The translations under genes and the position numbers were made by a program. Positions 1 to 7,942 of a stretch of 64,000 bases of DNA are shown here, piece after piece. Under the pieces are notes generated by a model, which searched no databases, was not told the DNA's origin, and saw only the letters and a program-made list of their open reading frames with translations. Numbering within the stretch: position 1 is the stretch's first letter; the number at the start of each line of letters is the position of its first letter. This DNA comes from an uncultured Archangium sp. (lineage in GTDB: Bacteria; Myxococcota; Myxococcia; Myxococcales; Myxococcaceae), in NCBI GenBank assembly GCA_903905455.1, contig CAIVGN010000198.1, positions 37,486 through 101,485 on the forward strand, written 5' to 3'.

Positions 1-2307
1 GCCAAGGAGATGCGCGAGCGCCTCGAGCACCTGCTGGGGCCGCGCGCCCAGGGGTTGATGGTCAGCACCTTCCACTCGGCCTCCGCGCTCATCTTGCGGC
101 GCGAGGCGGAGCACGTGGGCCTGGAGCGCAACTTCGTCATCTACGACGACGGTGACCAGATGCAGGTGGTGCGACGGGCGATCCGCGACTCGGGCATCGA
201 CGTGGCCTCGGTGACCCCGCGCGACATTCTCTCGAAGATCGACGGAGAGAAGAACCAGGGCCGGTTGCCCGACGACATGAAGCCCGGCGACGACCCCAAG
301 CAGCAGACGCTGCAGCGGGTGTACCGCCAGTACCAGAAGCTCCTGCGCGCGGCGAACGCGGTCGACTTCGGCGACCTGTTGCTGCTGCTGGTCGAGGTGT
401 TGCGCACCAACGAAGAGGTGCGGCGCAAGTACCAGGGCCGGTTCCGCCACGTGCTGGTCGACGAGTTCCAGGACACCAACCCGGTGCAGTACGCGCTGCT
501 CAAGCTGCTGGCGCCCCCGGAGGCGAACTCGAACCTGGTGGTGGTCGGCGACGACGACCAGAGCATCTACCGGTGGCGTGGCGCGGACGTGGACAACATC
601 CTCGGGTTCCCCACCGAGTACCCGGGCTGCAAGGTGGTCAAGCTCGAGCAGAACTACCGCTCGGACCAGACGATCCTCGAGGCGGCGCACGCGGTGATCA
701 GCCGCAACCGCCGGCGCATGGACAAGAAGCTCTGGAGCGCGCGCGCCAAGGGCGAGCCGCTGGGGTTGATCGTCAGCCGCGACGAGCGGGGCGAAGCGCA
801 GGAAGTGGCCGCGAAGATCCACGAACTGCGCCGCGACGGCGTGACCGACTTCGACCAGATGGCCGTCTTCTTCCGCGCGAACGCGCAGAGCCGCGTGCTC
901 GAAGAGACCTTCCGCCTGATGCGCGTCCCGTACGTGCTGGTGTCCGGGCGCAGCTTCTACGAGCGGGCCGAAGTGAAGGACGCCGCGAGCTACCTGCGGC
1001 TGATGGCCAACCCCCGCTCCGATGCCGACTTCGAGCGGGTGGTGAACGTGCCCGCGCGCGGCATCGGCGACACCACCGTCGAGCGCCTGCGGGAGTACGC
1101 GGCGGAGAAGGGCATCTGCCTGTACGAGGCCATCGCCTCGCCGGAGCGCGTGTCGTCGCTGGGGAGCGCGGCGGTCAAGCGGCTCACGGCGTTCCGCGAG
1201 CTCTGCGAGAAGCTGGTCACCTTCGCGAGGCACGCGCCCGACGCCACCAGCGCGGCGACCTTCATGCTCGAGCAGACGGGCCTGGTGCAGATGCACATGG
1301 CCCTGGGCACCGAGGAGTCCATCGGCCGCGCGGAGAACTTGAAGGAACTGCTCACCGCCACGCAGGAGTTCGATCGCCAGCGGGAAGAGCGCCTGGCCGC
1401 GTCCGGGCGGCCGCTGCCTTCGTTGATCCCCATGCCCGAGGGCCCGGGGACGCCGGGCATTCCCGACCCGGAGCCCGAGGCCGAGGTCGAGCCGTCGCCC
1501 CAGGGCGATCTCTTCGCGCACCTCACCCAGCCGGCGGCGAAGAAGGTCGTGGAGCCGGTGGTGGTGGTCGCCCCCCTGCCGCCGCCTCCTCCCGCCCCCG
1601 TGGTGGCCGCGGTGGGGGAAGACCCCGGCGCGTTGATCGACGGGGCGGGCCTCGAGCTGGAGGTGCCGCCGCTGCAGGGGTTCCTCGAGCAGTTGAGCCT
1701 GGTGGGCGACGCCGACGGCGAGACGGGCGTGGGCAAGCAGCGCGTGTCGCTGATGACCATGCACGCGGCGAAGGGCCTGGAGTTCGACGCGGTGTTCATC
1801 ACCGGCATGGAAGAAGAGGTCTTCCCCGGGCGAAGGGCCACGAAGCCCGAGGCGTCGGAAGAGGAGATGAACGAGGAGCGGCGGCTTTGTTACGTCGGCT
1901 TCACCCGCGCGCGCCGTCGGCTCTTCTGCTCGTTGGCCCAGTGCCGGGCGCTCTTCGGCGAGCTCAAGTTCAACGCGCCTTCACGCTTCCTGGCCGAGGT
2001 GCCGCAGGCGCTCTTCGGGTTCCACGAGATCCCCGAGGTCGAGCGGCCCCAGGCCCGGCCTCCCATGGTGCGCCGGCGCGGCGAGGGCGACGACGGGGTG
2101 CACGTCGATCGCACCTACGATCAGTCGACCGACTTCCACCAGGGCGGCGGCGACGGCGAGATCAAGGGCATGCGCGTGACCCACAGCCAGTTCGGGCTCG
2201 GCCAGGTGATCGACGTCTCGGGCAAGGGCCCCAACGCGAAGCTCACGATTCACTTCGACAAGTTCGGGGTGAAAGTGGTGATCGCGCGGTTCTTGACCCC
2301 CGCGTGA
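1..2307 (+). CDS. UvrD/PcrA-type superfamily 1 DNA helicase (5' end outside window)
   Basis: C-terminal 768 residues of an SF1A 3'-5' helicase acting in DNA repair and replication-fork maintenance. The frame is open from base 1, so the start and the Walker A motif lie upstream. Visible motifs: II VDEFQDTN (nt 457-480), III GDDDQSIYRWRGAD (547-588), IV LEQNYRS (643-663), V TMHAAKGLEF (1756-1785) and VI YVGFTRARR (1891-1917). An unusual Pro/Ala/Glu-rich insert (about nt 1420-1670) sits just before the conserved FLEQLSLVGD block. The last ~48 residues (from GMRVTHSQFGLGQV) look like the Tudor-like tail by which PcrA/UvrD contact RNA polymerase. Family assignment is firm; UvrD versus PcrA naming is not decidable here. 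Confidence 0.95.
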   Translation, partial: AKEMRERLEHLLGPRAQGLMVSTFHSASALILRREAEHVGLERNFVIYDDGDQMQVVRRAIRDSGIDVASVTPRDILSKIDGEKNQGRLPDDMKPGDDPKQQTLQRVYRQYQKLLRAANAVDFGDLLLLLVEVLRTNEEVRRKYQGRFRHVLVDEFQDTNPVQYALLKLLAPPEANSNLVVVGDDDQSIYRWRGADVDNILGFPTEYPGCKVVKLEQNYRSDQTILEAAHAVISRNRRRMDKKLWSARAKGEPLGLIVSRDERGEAQEVAAKIHELRRDGVTDFDQMAVFFRANAQSRVLEETFRLMRVPYVLVSGRSFYERAEVKDAASYLRLMANPRSDADFERVVNVPARGIGDTTVERLREYAAEKGICLYEAIASPERVSSLGSAAVKRLTAFRELCEKLVTFARHAPDATSAATFMLEQTGLVQMHMALGTEESIGRAENLKELLTATQEFDRQREERLAASGRPLPSLIPMPEGPGTPGIPDPEPEAEVEPSPQGDLFAHLTQPAAKKVVEPVVVVAPLPPPPPAPVVAAVGEDPGALIDGAGLELEVPPLQGFLEQLSLVGDADGETGVGKQRVSLMTMHAAKGLEFDAVFITGMEEEVFPGRRATKPEASEEEMNEERRLCYVGFTRARRRLFCSLAQCRALFGELKFNAPSRFLAEVPQALFGFHEIPEVERPQARPPMVRRRGEGDDGVHVDRTYDQSTDFHQGGGDGEIKGMRVTHSQFGLGQVIDVSGKGPNAKLTIHFDKFGVKVVIARFLTPA

Positions 2308-2453
2308 GCCGCGCAAAGCGGGTCTCGCACACCCCAGCCAGCTCCTGATCAGACGCACAACGCGTTCCTGTGTGGGTGCAACGATTGTTGGCGTGACCGC
2401 TGACGGAACTGTTACACCCGAAGCGTCAAGTCGACGCAGAAGGTGCCTCATAC
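2308..2453 (+). promoter_or_regulatory. Intergenic region with weak promoter candidate for the kinase operon
   Basis: 146 bp without a gene. A TTGGCG (2388-2393) and TGTTAC (2410-2415) pair with a 16-bp spacer is the best sigma-70-like candidate, but the second hexamer matches consensus at only three positions. AGAAGG (2438-2443) is a good ribosome-binding site 10 nt before the kinase ATG. No clear terminator for the helicase gene was seen. Confidence 0.25.
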
Positions 2454-4235
2454 ATGGCCGATCTCAGTAACCCCTCCCGTCCCGGAGCGACCCCTCAACA
2501 GCCCGCAGAATCGCCCTCTGGGATGGGCAAATATCGGCTCATCGCCGAACTCGGTCGTGGCGGGATGGCTGACGTTTACCTCGCGGTCGCCGCAGGGCCG
2601 GGTGGCTTCAACAAGCTGCTGGTGATCAAGCAGCTGCGCATGGTCGACGACCCGTCGATGGTGACGATGTTCCTCGACGAGGCGAAACTCGCCGCGCGGG
2701 TCAGCCACCCGAACATCGTGCAGACCTTCGAGGTCGCCCAGGAAGCGTCACGCGCGTACATGGTGATGGAGTTCCTCGACGGCCCGTCGCTCTCGCGCCT
2801 GCGTCGGGCCGCGGTGAAGCAGGGCGAGCGGGTGCCGCTGGGCATCGAGCTGCACATCATGCGCGAGGCGCTGCTGGGGCTTCACTCGGCCCACGAGCTG
2901 CGCGACTACGACGGGAAGCCACTCAACGTGGTGCACCGCGACTTCACGCCGCAGAACATCATGACCACCTATGCCGGCGACGCGAAGATCGTCGACTTCG
3001 GCATCGCCAAGGCGCTCGACCAGGAAGGCAAGACCTCCGCGGGCGTCTTCAAGGGCAAGCTGAGCTACGTGCCGCCCGAGCAGTTGATGGGCGCGGCGGT
3101 CGATCGCCGCACCGACGTCTTCGCGGCCGGCGTGATGCTCTACGAGGCGGTGACCGGTGCTTCGCCGTGGCAGGGCAAGACCAACGCGCAGATCACCCAC
3201 GAGCTGGCGAGCGGCAACATCCCGCGGCTCATGGAGAACGAAGACGCGCCCGCCGAGCTCGCGGCGATCATCGACCAGGCGATGGCCATCGATCCCGACG
3301 ATCGCTACGAGACGGCCGATGAGCTGCGGCTGGCCCTCGACGAGTTCATTCGGGAGCACAAGCTCGAGCTCGATCGCGCCAAGCTCGGCACCTACGTCAC
3401 CAGCGTGCTCGGCGACGCCAAGGAGATCACCCGTCGCTTGATCGAGCACCGCCTGCGCGAGGTCAACTCGCTGCCCTCGGCGGAGACGCTCAACGTAGCG
3501 CTGCCCACGCTCGACAGCCTCACGCCGTCGCCCGCGGCCAAGCAGGTCGGGCGATCGTTGCCGCAGATGATGGCGTCCGACCAGATGCCGGACACCGGCC
3601 GCGGTCCGTCACCCGATCCGGTCTCGGTCGTCACCGTGGCCAGCCCCATGACGCGGGTGGTGCTCGGGGGCCTGGGCGTCGTGGTCCTGGCGCTGGTGGT
3701 GGTGGTCGGGTTCCTGGTGTCGCGCTCGCCCGCGCAGCCCGTGGCGGTGGTCGCGACGCCCGTGGTCGCACCCGCGGCCGTGACGCCTGCCCCGGCGCCG
3801 GTGGAAGTTCGCCCAGTGGTCGCCCCTGAGCCGGTCCCTGCCGCGCCCCCGGCCGAAGCGAAGCTGGTGACGATGCGCTTCAGCGCCTCGCCCTCGACGG
3901 CGCGGTTGTTCCTGGACGCCCTGCAGCTGCCTTCAAACCCCTACGAGGGTTCCTTTCCCGCTGACGACCGTCTCCACGAGCTGCGGGCCTCGGCCCCTGG
4001 CCACGTCGAGGTGCGGCGCGGCATCGCGCTCGATCGTGACCTGTCGATCGACTTGACCCTCTCGAGGGAGGTCGCCGCGGGTACTGCTTCTCGGAGGCCG
4101 ACGCCTCCGGCTCCCACCCCGACGGCCCCCGCGAAGCCTGCGACGGGCAAGACCGATGACCCTGAATACTTCGCGCCCGCGAGCGGCGAGAAGAAGCAGC
4201 CCAAGCGCTCGCTGGACAACGTCGAGTTCGAATGA
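2454..4235 (+). CDS. Membrane-anchored Hanks-type Ser/Thr protein kinase with periplasmic PEGA domain
   Basis: 593 residues. The cytoplasmic kinase domain (about 27-300) has the Gly-rich loop ELGRGGMADVYLA, catalytic Lys59 (VIKQL), HRD at 161-163 with Asn168, DFG at 181-183 and a PPEQ block at 207-210 replacing APE, so it should be active. A single transmembrane helix spans about 402-423. It is followed by a Pro/Ala/Val-rich linker, a PEGA-like beta domain (about 475-545) and a Pro/Lys tail, so the C-terminus is predicted to be outside the cytoplasm. It is the first gene of a four-gene set: its stop overlaps the next start (ATGA), and that protein also has a PEGA domain. Substrates cannot be inferred. 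Confidence 0.95.
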   Translation: MADLSNPSRPGATPQQPAESPSGMGKYRLIAELGRGGMADVYLAVAAGPGGFNKLLVIKQLRMVDDPSMVTMFLDEAKLAARVSHPNIVQTFEVAQEASRAYMVMEFLDGPSLSRLRRAAVKQGERVPLGIELHIMREALLGLHSAHELRDYDGKPLNVVHRDFTPQNIMTTYAGDAKIVDFGIAKALDQEGKTSAGVFKGKLSYVPPEQLMGAAVDRRTDVFAAGVMLYEAVTGASPWQGKTNAQITHELASGNIPRLMENEDAPAELAAIIDQAMAIDPDDRYETADELRLALDEFIREHKLELDRAKLGTYVTSVLGDAKEITRRLIEHRLREVNSLPSAETLNVALPTLDSLTPSPAAKQVGRSLPQMMASDQMPDTGRGPSPDPVSVVTVASPMTRVVLGGLGVVVLALVVVVGFLVSRSPAQPVAVVATPVVAPAAVTPAPAPVEVRPVVAPEPVPAAPPAEAKLVTMRFSASPSTARLFLDALQLPSNPYEGSFPADDRLHELRASAPGHVEVRRGIALDRDLSIDLTLSREVAAGTASRRPTPPAPTPTAPAKPATGKTDDPEYFAPASGEKKQPKRSLDNVEFE

Positions 4236-5185
4236 TCCGCCCAATCCCGCTGATGATGTCGGTGGTGCTCCTTGCGAGCGCCGCCCAAGCTGCAGACCCC
4301 GCCGCAAACGAGGCCGCGAAGAAGCACTTCACGCGGAGCAAGGAGCTGTACGACGACGGTGACTTCGCCGCGTCGCTCAACGAGCTCGAGCGCTCCTACC
4401 AGGCGGTGCCCAACTACAAGCTGCTCTACAACATGGGGCAGATCCAGGCCCAGTTGCAGAACCACGCCGGGGCGCTGCGGAGCTTCCGGCGGTTCCTCTC
4501 TGAGGGCGGCAACGAGATCATCGACGCGCGTCGCGGCGAGGTCCTCAAGGAGATCGACAAGCTGCGCACGCGCGTCTCGGAGCTCACCATCACCGTGAGC
4601 CAGCCCGGGGCCGAGATCAGCGTCGACGACGTGGTGGTCGGAACCAGCCCATTGAGCGACCCCATCACGGTCAACGCGGGCAAGCGCAAGGTGAGCGCGA
4701 CGCTGCCCGACTACTTCCCGGCGACGAAGCAGGTGGACGTGGTGGGGCTCGAGACGCCCCGCCTGGCCCTCGAGCTGCGCCCGCTGGTGACCTCCTCGGC
4801 GACGAGCTCCACCACCGCGGCCCCGGCCGAGGCGGTGAAGGTCGAGCCTTCCAAGCCGTTCCGGCTCCCGGTCTGGGTGCCGTGGGCGGGGACCGTGGTG
4901 CTCGCCGGCGGTACGGCGGTGACCGCGGTGCTGGCCAACCAGGCGTCGCAGAAGCAGACGGCGCTGCTCAAGACCTACGGGGTGACGCGGCCGCAGCTCG
5001 ACGCGGCGAGCGCCTCGACGCGCAACCTGGCGCTGACCACCGACATCCTCGCCGGCGTGACCGGCGCGGCGGCGGTGGGCTCGTTGCTCTTCACCTTGCT
5101 CCGCGCGCCGGAGCCCGCCCCCGCGGCGACCACCGTGCAGGTCGGCGTCGGCCCCAACTCTCTCGTCGTCAGCGGATCGTTCTGA
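4232..5185 (+). CDS. TPR and PEGA domain membrane protein
   Basis: 317 residues with an N-terminal signal peptide (about 1-20, ends AAQA). TPR-like helices (about 24-92; KELYDDGDFAASLNELERSY, then NYKLLYNMGQIQAQ) precede a PEGA domain (about 118-180; EISVDDVVVGTSP). After a Thr/Ser/Ala linker come two hydrophobic segments (about 215-235 and 270-290). It is translationally coupled to the upstream kinase by ATGA. TPR/PEGA partners beside Ser/Thr kinases are common in myxobacteria; a role as periplasmic adaptor for the kinase is inference from the shared PEGA fold and position. Confidence 0.85.
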   Translation: MIRPIPLMMSVVLLASAAQAADPAANEAAKKHFTRSKELYDDGDFAASLNELERSYQAVPNYKLLYNMGQIQAQLQNHAGALRSFRRFLSEGGNEIIDARRGEVLKEIDKLRTRVSELTITVSQPGAEISVDDVVVGTSPLSDPITVNAGKRKVSATLPDYFPATKQVDVVGLETPRLALELRPLVTSSATSSTTAAPAEAVKVEPSKPFRLPVWVPWAGTVVLAGGTAVTAVLANQASQKQTALLKTYGVTRPQLDAASASTRNLALTTDILAGVTGAAAVGSLLFTLLRAPEPAPAATTVQVGVGPNSLVVSGSF

Positions 5186-5187
5186 TC

Positions 5188-5496
5188 ATGTCGCGAATTC
5201 TTCTCGTGGTGGGCGCCCTCGTGGCGCTCTCGGGCTGCTCGTTGATCGTCGAGCAGCGCAAGGTGCAGTGCTCCACCGATGCCGACTGCGTGGCCTTTGC
5301 CCCGCACCCCTTCTGCATCGAGGGCGTGTGCGTGGAGTCGGGCCTGGGGCCTGCGGGCTGCTTCGTGGGCGAGGCGTCGAGCGATCTCGACTACCTGAAC
5401 CGGTGCTCGACCGGCTGCATCGAGTTCGACAACTGTGCGCGGCTCGGCTGGTGCGACGCCGCCGCGACTCTCCCTGCGATCCTCGCGAGGCCCTGA
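5188..5496 (+). CDS. Small Cys-rich lipoprotein
   Basis: 102 residues. Lipoprotein signal peptide with lipobox ALSGC (Cys17). The mature part has eight further Cys residues in short spacings (CSTDADC, HPFCIEGVC, GPAGC, RCSTGC, DNC, GWC), typical of small disulphide-stabilised surface proteins in myxobacteria. It begins 2 nt after the TPR/PEGA gene and ends 3 nt before the binding protein, so it is part of the kinase operon. No functional domain is recognised. The last residues (LPAILARP) are less Cys-rich than the rest, but no frameshift can be demonstrated. Confidence 0.75.
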   Translation: MSRILLVVGALVALSGCSLIVEQRKVQCSTDADCVAFAPHPFCIEGVCVESGLGPAGCFVGEASSDLDYLNRCSTGCIEFDNCARLGWCDAAATLPAILARP

Positions 5497-5499
5497 ACC

Positions 5500-6720
5500 A
5501 TGTCCCGCCAACTCTTCCTGACCCTGACCACCCTGGCGACCGGTGCCTTCGCGCAGACCGTGATGCCGACCGCCGGCTACAACTGCAAGGACGCCGCTGA
5601 CGGGCGCGCGAACGTGATCTACGTCGCCGGCTCTTCGGCCATCAGGCCCTTCCTGGGCGTGGTCGCGGGCCTGGTGAAGGCCGACGGCTACACGCTGGTG
5701 TACCAGTCGCAGGGCTCGTGCACGGGCGTCGCGGCCATCCTCGACCCCGACGCCACCAAGCACCTCATCAAGGACATCCCCGCGGCGGCAGGCAAGGCAG
5801 CCAACTACGCGCTGGTGCTCAACGCCGATGGCACGGGCAAGGAGTGCTTCCTCGACCCGGCGGGCAACACCGTCGACGTCGGCGCTTCCGACGTGTTCGC
5901 CGATTCGTGCGGCTACACCCTGGGGGCGGGCTTCAGCGACTTCGAGGGACCGGTGCAGCCGATGACCATGGTGGTCTCTGCGGTCTCGACGCAGCAGTCG
6001 ATCAGCGCCGAGGCGGCGTACATGGTCTTCGGCATGGGCGGCAACGAGGGGAAGGCGACCCCGTGGACGGACCCGACCTACTACTTCGTGCGCAACGCCA
6101 GCTCGGGCACCCAGCAGATGGTCGCCCGCGCGGTGAAGGTGCCCGCGGACAAGTGGTGGGGCAAGGACCGTGGCGGCTCCGGCGCGGTGCGGACCGGCAT
6201 GAAGACGCTGCTCGACCAGGCGGGCGCAGAGAAGGGCATCGGCATTCTCTCGACCGACGTGGTCGACGACGAGCGCGGCAACCTGCGCGTGCTGGCCTTC
6301 AAGCCCTTCGGTGGCCTGTGCGCGTACCTGCCGGACTCGACGGCGACGAGCTTCGACAAGCGCAACGTGCGTGACGGCCACTACCCCATCTGGGGCCCGG
6401 TCCACTTCTTCGCCCAGACGAGCAGCGGCGTGCCCAGCGCGGCGGCCTCGTCCCTGGTGACGCGCTTCGCGGCCCCGAAGCTCGACCAGACCTTGATGGA
6501 CGCCATCATCAAGAAGCACCTCGTGCCCAAGTGCGCGATGGCGGTGAAGCGCTCTGCGGAGATCGGCCCGTTCCAGAAGCGCGTCGCCACGGACTTCCGT
6601 TGCGATTGCTACTTCGAGAAGGTCGCCACGGGCGCGTCGAGCTGCGCGACCTGCACCACTGCGACGGACTGCCCGTCGGACGCGCCGGCCTGCAACTACG
6701 GGTACTGCGAAGCCCACTGA
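5500..6720 (+). CDS. Exported PstS-like substrate-binding protein with Cys-rich tail
   Basis: 406 residues with a signal peptide (ends ATGAFA-Q, about 1-18). The fold resembles periplasmic phosphate-type binding proteins: the first strand and loop IYVAGSSAIRPFLGVV matches the GSSA/T anion-binding start of PstS-like proteins, followed by VGASDVF and GILSTDVVDD segments. The C-terminus adds a Cys cluster (RCDCYF, SSCATC, TDCPSDAPACNYGYC) not found in classical PstS. No ABC permease genes are nearby; instead it is the last gene of a kinase/PEGA/lipoprotein operon. This suggests ligand sensing rather than uptake (inference). The ligand is unknown. Confidence 0.75.
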   Translation: MSRQLFLTLTTLATGAFAQTVMPTAGYNCKDAADGRANVIYVAGSSAIRPFLGVVAGLVKADGYTLVYQSQGSCTGVAAILDPDATKHLIKDIPAAAGKAANYALVLNADGTGKECFLDPAGNTVDVGASDVFADSCGYTLGAGFSDFEGPVQPMTMVVSAVSTQQSISAEAAYMVFGMGGNEGKATPWTDPTYYFVRNASSGTQQMVARAVKVPADKWWGKDRGGSGAVRTGMKTLLDQAGAEKGIGILSTDVVDDERGNLRVLAFKPFGGLCAYLPDSTATSFDKRNVRDGHYPIWGPVHFFAQTSSGVPSAAASSLVTRFAAPKLDQTLMDAIIKKHLVPKCAMAVKRSAEIGPFQKRVATDFRCDCYFEKVATGASSCATCTTATDCPSDAPACNYGYCEAH

Positions 6721-6735
6721 AGGGGCGCCTCAAAA

Positions 6736-6780
6736 GGGCGTCAGGGCGCCGAGGCCTGACCTCGCGTATACCTGACGCCC
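6736..6780 (+). promoter_or_regulatory. Inverted repeat abutting the adenosine deaminase start
   Basis: Perfect 10-bp inverted repeat GGGCGTCAGG (6736-6745) and CCTGACGCCC (6771-6780), ending 1 nt before the ATG at 6782. CCTGAC also occurs at 6755-6760, so the left arm GTCAGG can pair with either right arm, giving two mutually exclusive hairpins. TATACC at 6767-6772 could be a -10 element for a leaderless transcript. No Shine-Dalgarno sequence is present. It may act as terminator of the kinase operon, as operator, or as attenuator. Confidence 0.6.
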
Positions 6781-6781
6781 C

Positions 6782-7939
6782 ATGCCTTCCTTCCACGACG
6801 ACGACGGCCCGGTTGATGGCGGTATCAGCAGCACGGCGTGGCATCCGCCCCCGCCCACCACGCTGCAGATCCCCAAGCTGGAGGTCACCGAGGAGCTGCT
6901 GCGCGCGCTCCCCAAGACCGACCTGCACTGTCACCTGGACGGCAGCATGCGGATCAAGACGATCCTCGAGCTGGCCGAAAAGCAGAAGGTGAAGTTGCCC
7001 TCGGACACCGAGGAAGGACTCTCCAAGGCGATCCACAAGGGCGAGATCTGCAAGAGCCTCGAGGACTACCTCGTGGCCTTCGACGTGACCTGCAGCGTGC
7101 TGCAGACCGAGGAGTCGCTGTACCGCGCGGCCCTCGAGCTGGGTCTCGACGCGGCGGCCGAGGGCGTGCGCTACCTCGAGGTTCGCTACGCACCGGTGCT
7201 GCACCAGGCGCGCGGGCTCAAGCTGACGCACATCATCGACTCGGTGCTCGAGGGGCTGCGCGCCGCCAAGCACCAGACGCGCATCAAGTACGGCGTCATC
7301 TTGTGCGGCATCCGCCACATGAGCCCGGAGACGAGCTTGCGGTTGGCCGAGCTGTGCGTGGCCTACAAGAACCGCGGCGTGGTGGGCTTCGACCTCGCGG
7401 GCGCGGAGGCGAACTTCCCGGCCAAGGAGCACCGCCAGGCGTTCCAGTTGATCCTCAAGAACAACGTCAACTGCACGGCCCACGCGGGCGAAGCCTACGG
7501 CCCGGAGTCCATCGGCCAGGCGCTGCACTACCTGGGCGCGCACCGCATCGGTCACGGCGTGCGGCTGCGCGAAGACGGGGATCTCCTCAACTACGTCAAC
7601 GATCACCGCATCCCGCTGGAGTGTTGCCCTTCGTCGAACGTGCAGACGCGCGCGGTCGACGACATGAAGACCCACCCGCTGAAGTTCTATTTCGACTACG
7701 GCCTGCGGGTGACGATCAACACGGACAACCGGTTGATCACCGACACCACGGTCAGCCGCGAGTACCTCATCGCGCACCAGGAGTTGGGGCTCTCGCTCGA
7801 AGATCTCACCACGATCATGGTCTCGGGGTTCAAGAGCGCGTTCCTGCCGTTCCGCGAGAAGCAGGACCTGCTCAAGCAGGTCAACTCGGAGATCGACGCC
7901 ACGCTCAAGGCGTTCGAGCGGAAGCAGGCGGCGAAGTAG
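6782..7939 (+). CDS. add: Adenosine deaminase
   Basis: 385 residues; hydrolytic deamination of adenosine/deoxyadenosine to inosine in purine salvage. Zinc and catalytic residues are visible: HxH (His49, His51 in TDLHCHLDGS), HAGE (His234, Glu237), GHG with His258, and Asp315 in TINTDNRL. The residue after Asp315 is Asn rather than the Asp of mammalian ADA; I recall the same TDN form in other bacterial ADAs. About 40 residues precede the first motif, slightly long for the family, but no better in-frame start is seen. It is monocistronic, and its stop lies 3 nt from the stop of the convergent glycosyltransferase gene. Confidence 0.93.
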   Translation: MPSFHDDDGPVDGGISSTAWHPPPPTTLQIPKLEVTEELLRALPKTDLHCHLDGSMRIKTILELAEKQKVKLPSDTEEGLSKAIHKGEICKSLEDYLVAFDVTCSVLQTEESLYRAALELGLDAAAEGVRYLEVRYAPVLHQARGLKLTHIIDSVLEGLRAAKHQTRIKYGVILCGIRHMSPETSLRLAELCVAYKNRGVVGFDLAGAEANFPAKEHRQAFQLILKNNVNCTAHAGEAYGPESIGQALHYLGAHRIGHGVRLREDGDLLNYVNDHRIPLECCPSSNVQTRAVDDMKTHPLKFYFDYGLRVTINTDNRLITDTTVSREYLIAHQELGLSLEDLTTIMVSGFKSAFLPFREKQDLLKQVNSEIDATLKAFERKQAAK

Positions 7940-7942
7940 CGA

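Noticed and set aside
5440..5510. Frameshift at the end of the small Cys-rich lipoprotein gene
   Set aside because: The other frames after the stop show no Cys-rich or family-like continuation, and the next gene begins 3 nt later as in the rest of the operon.
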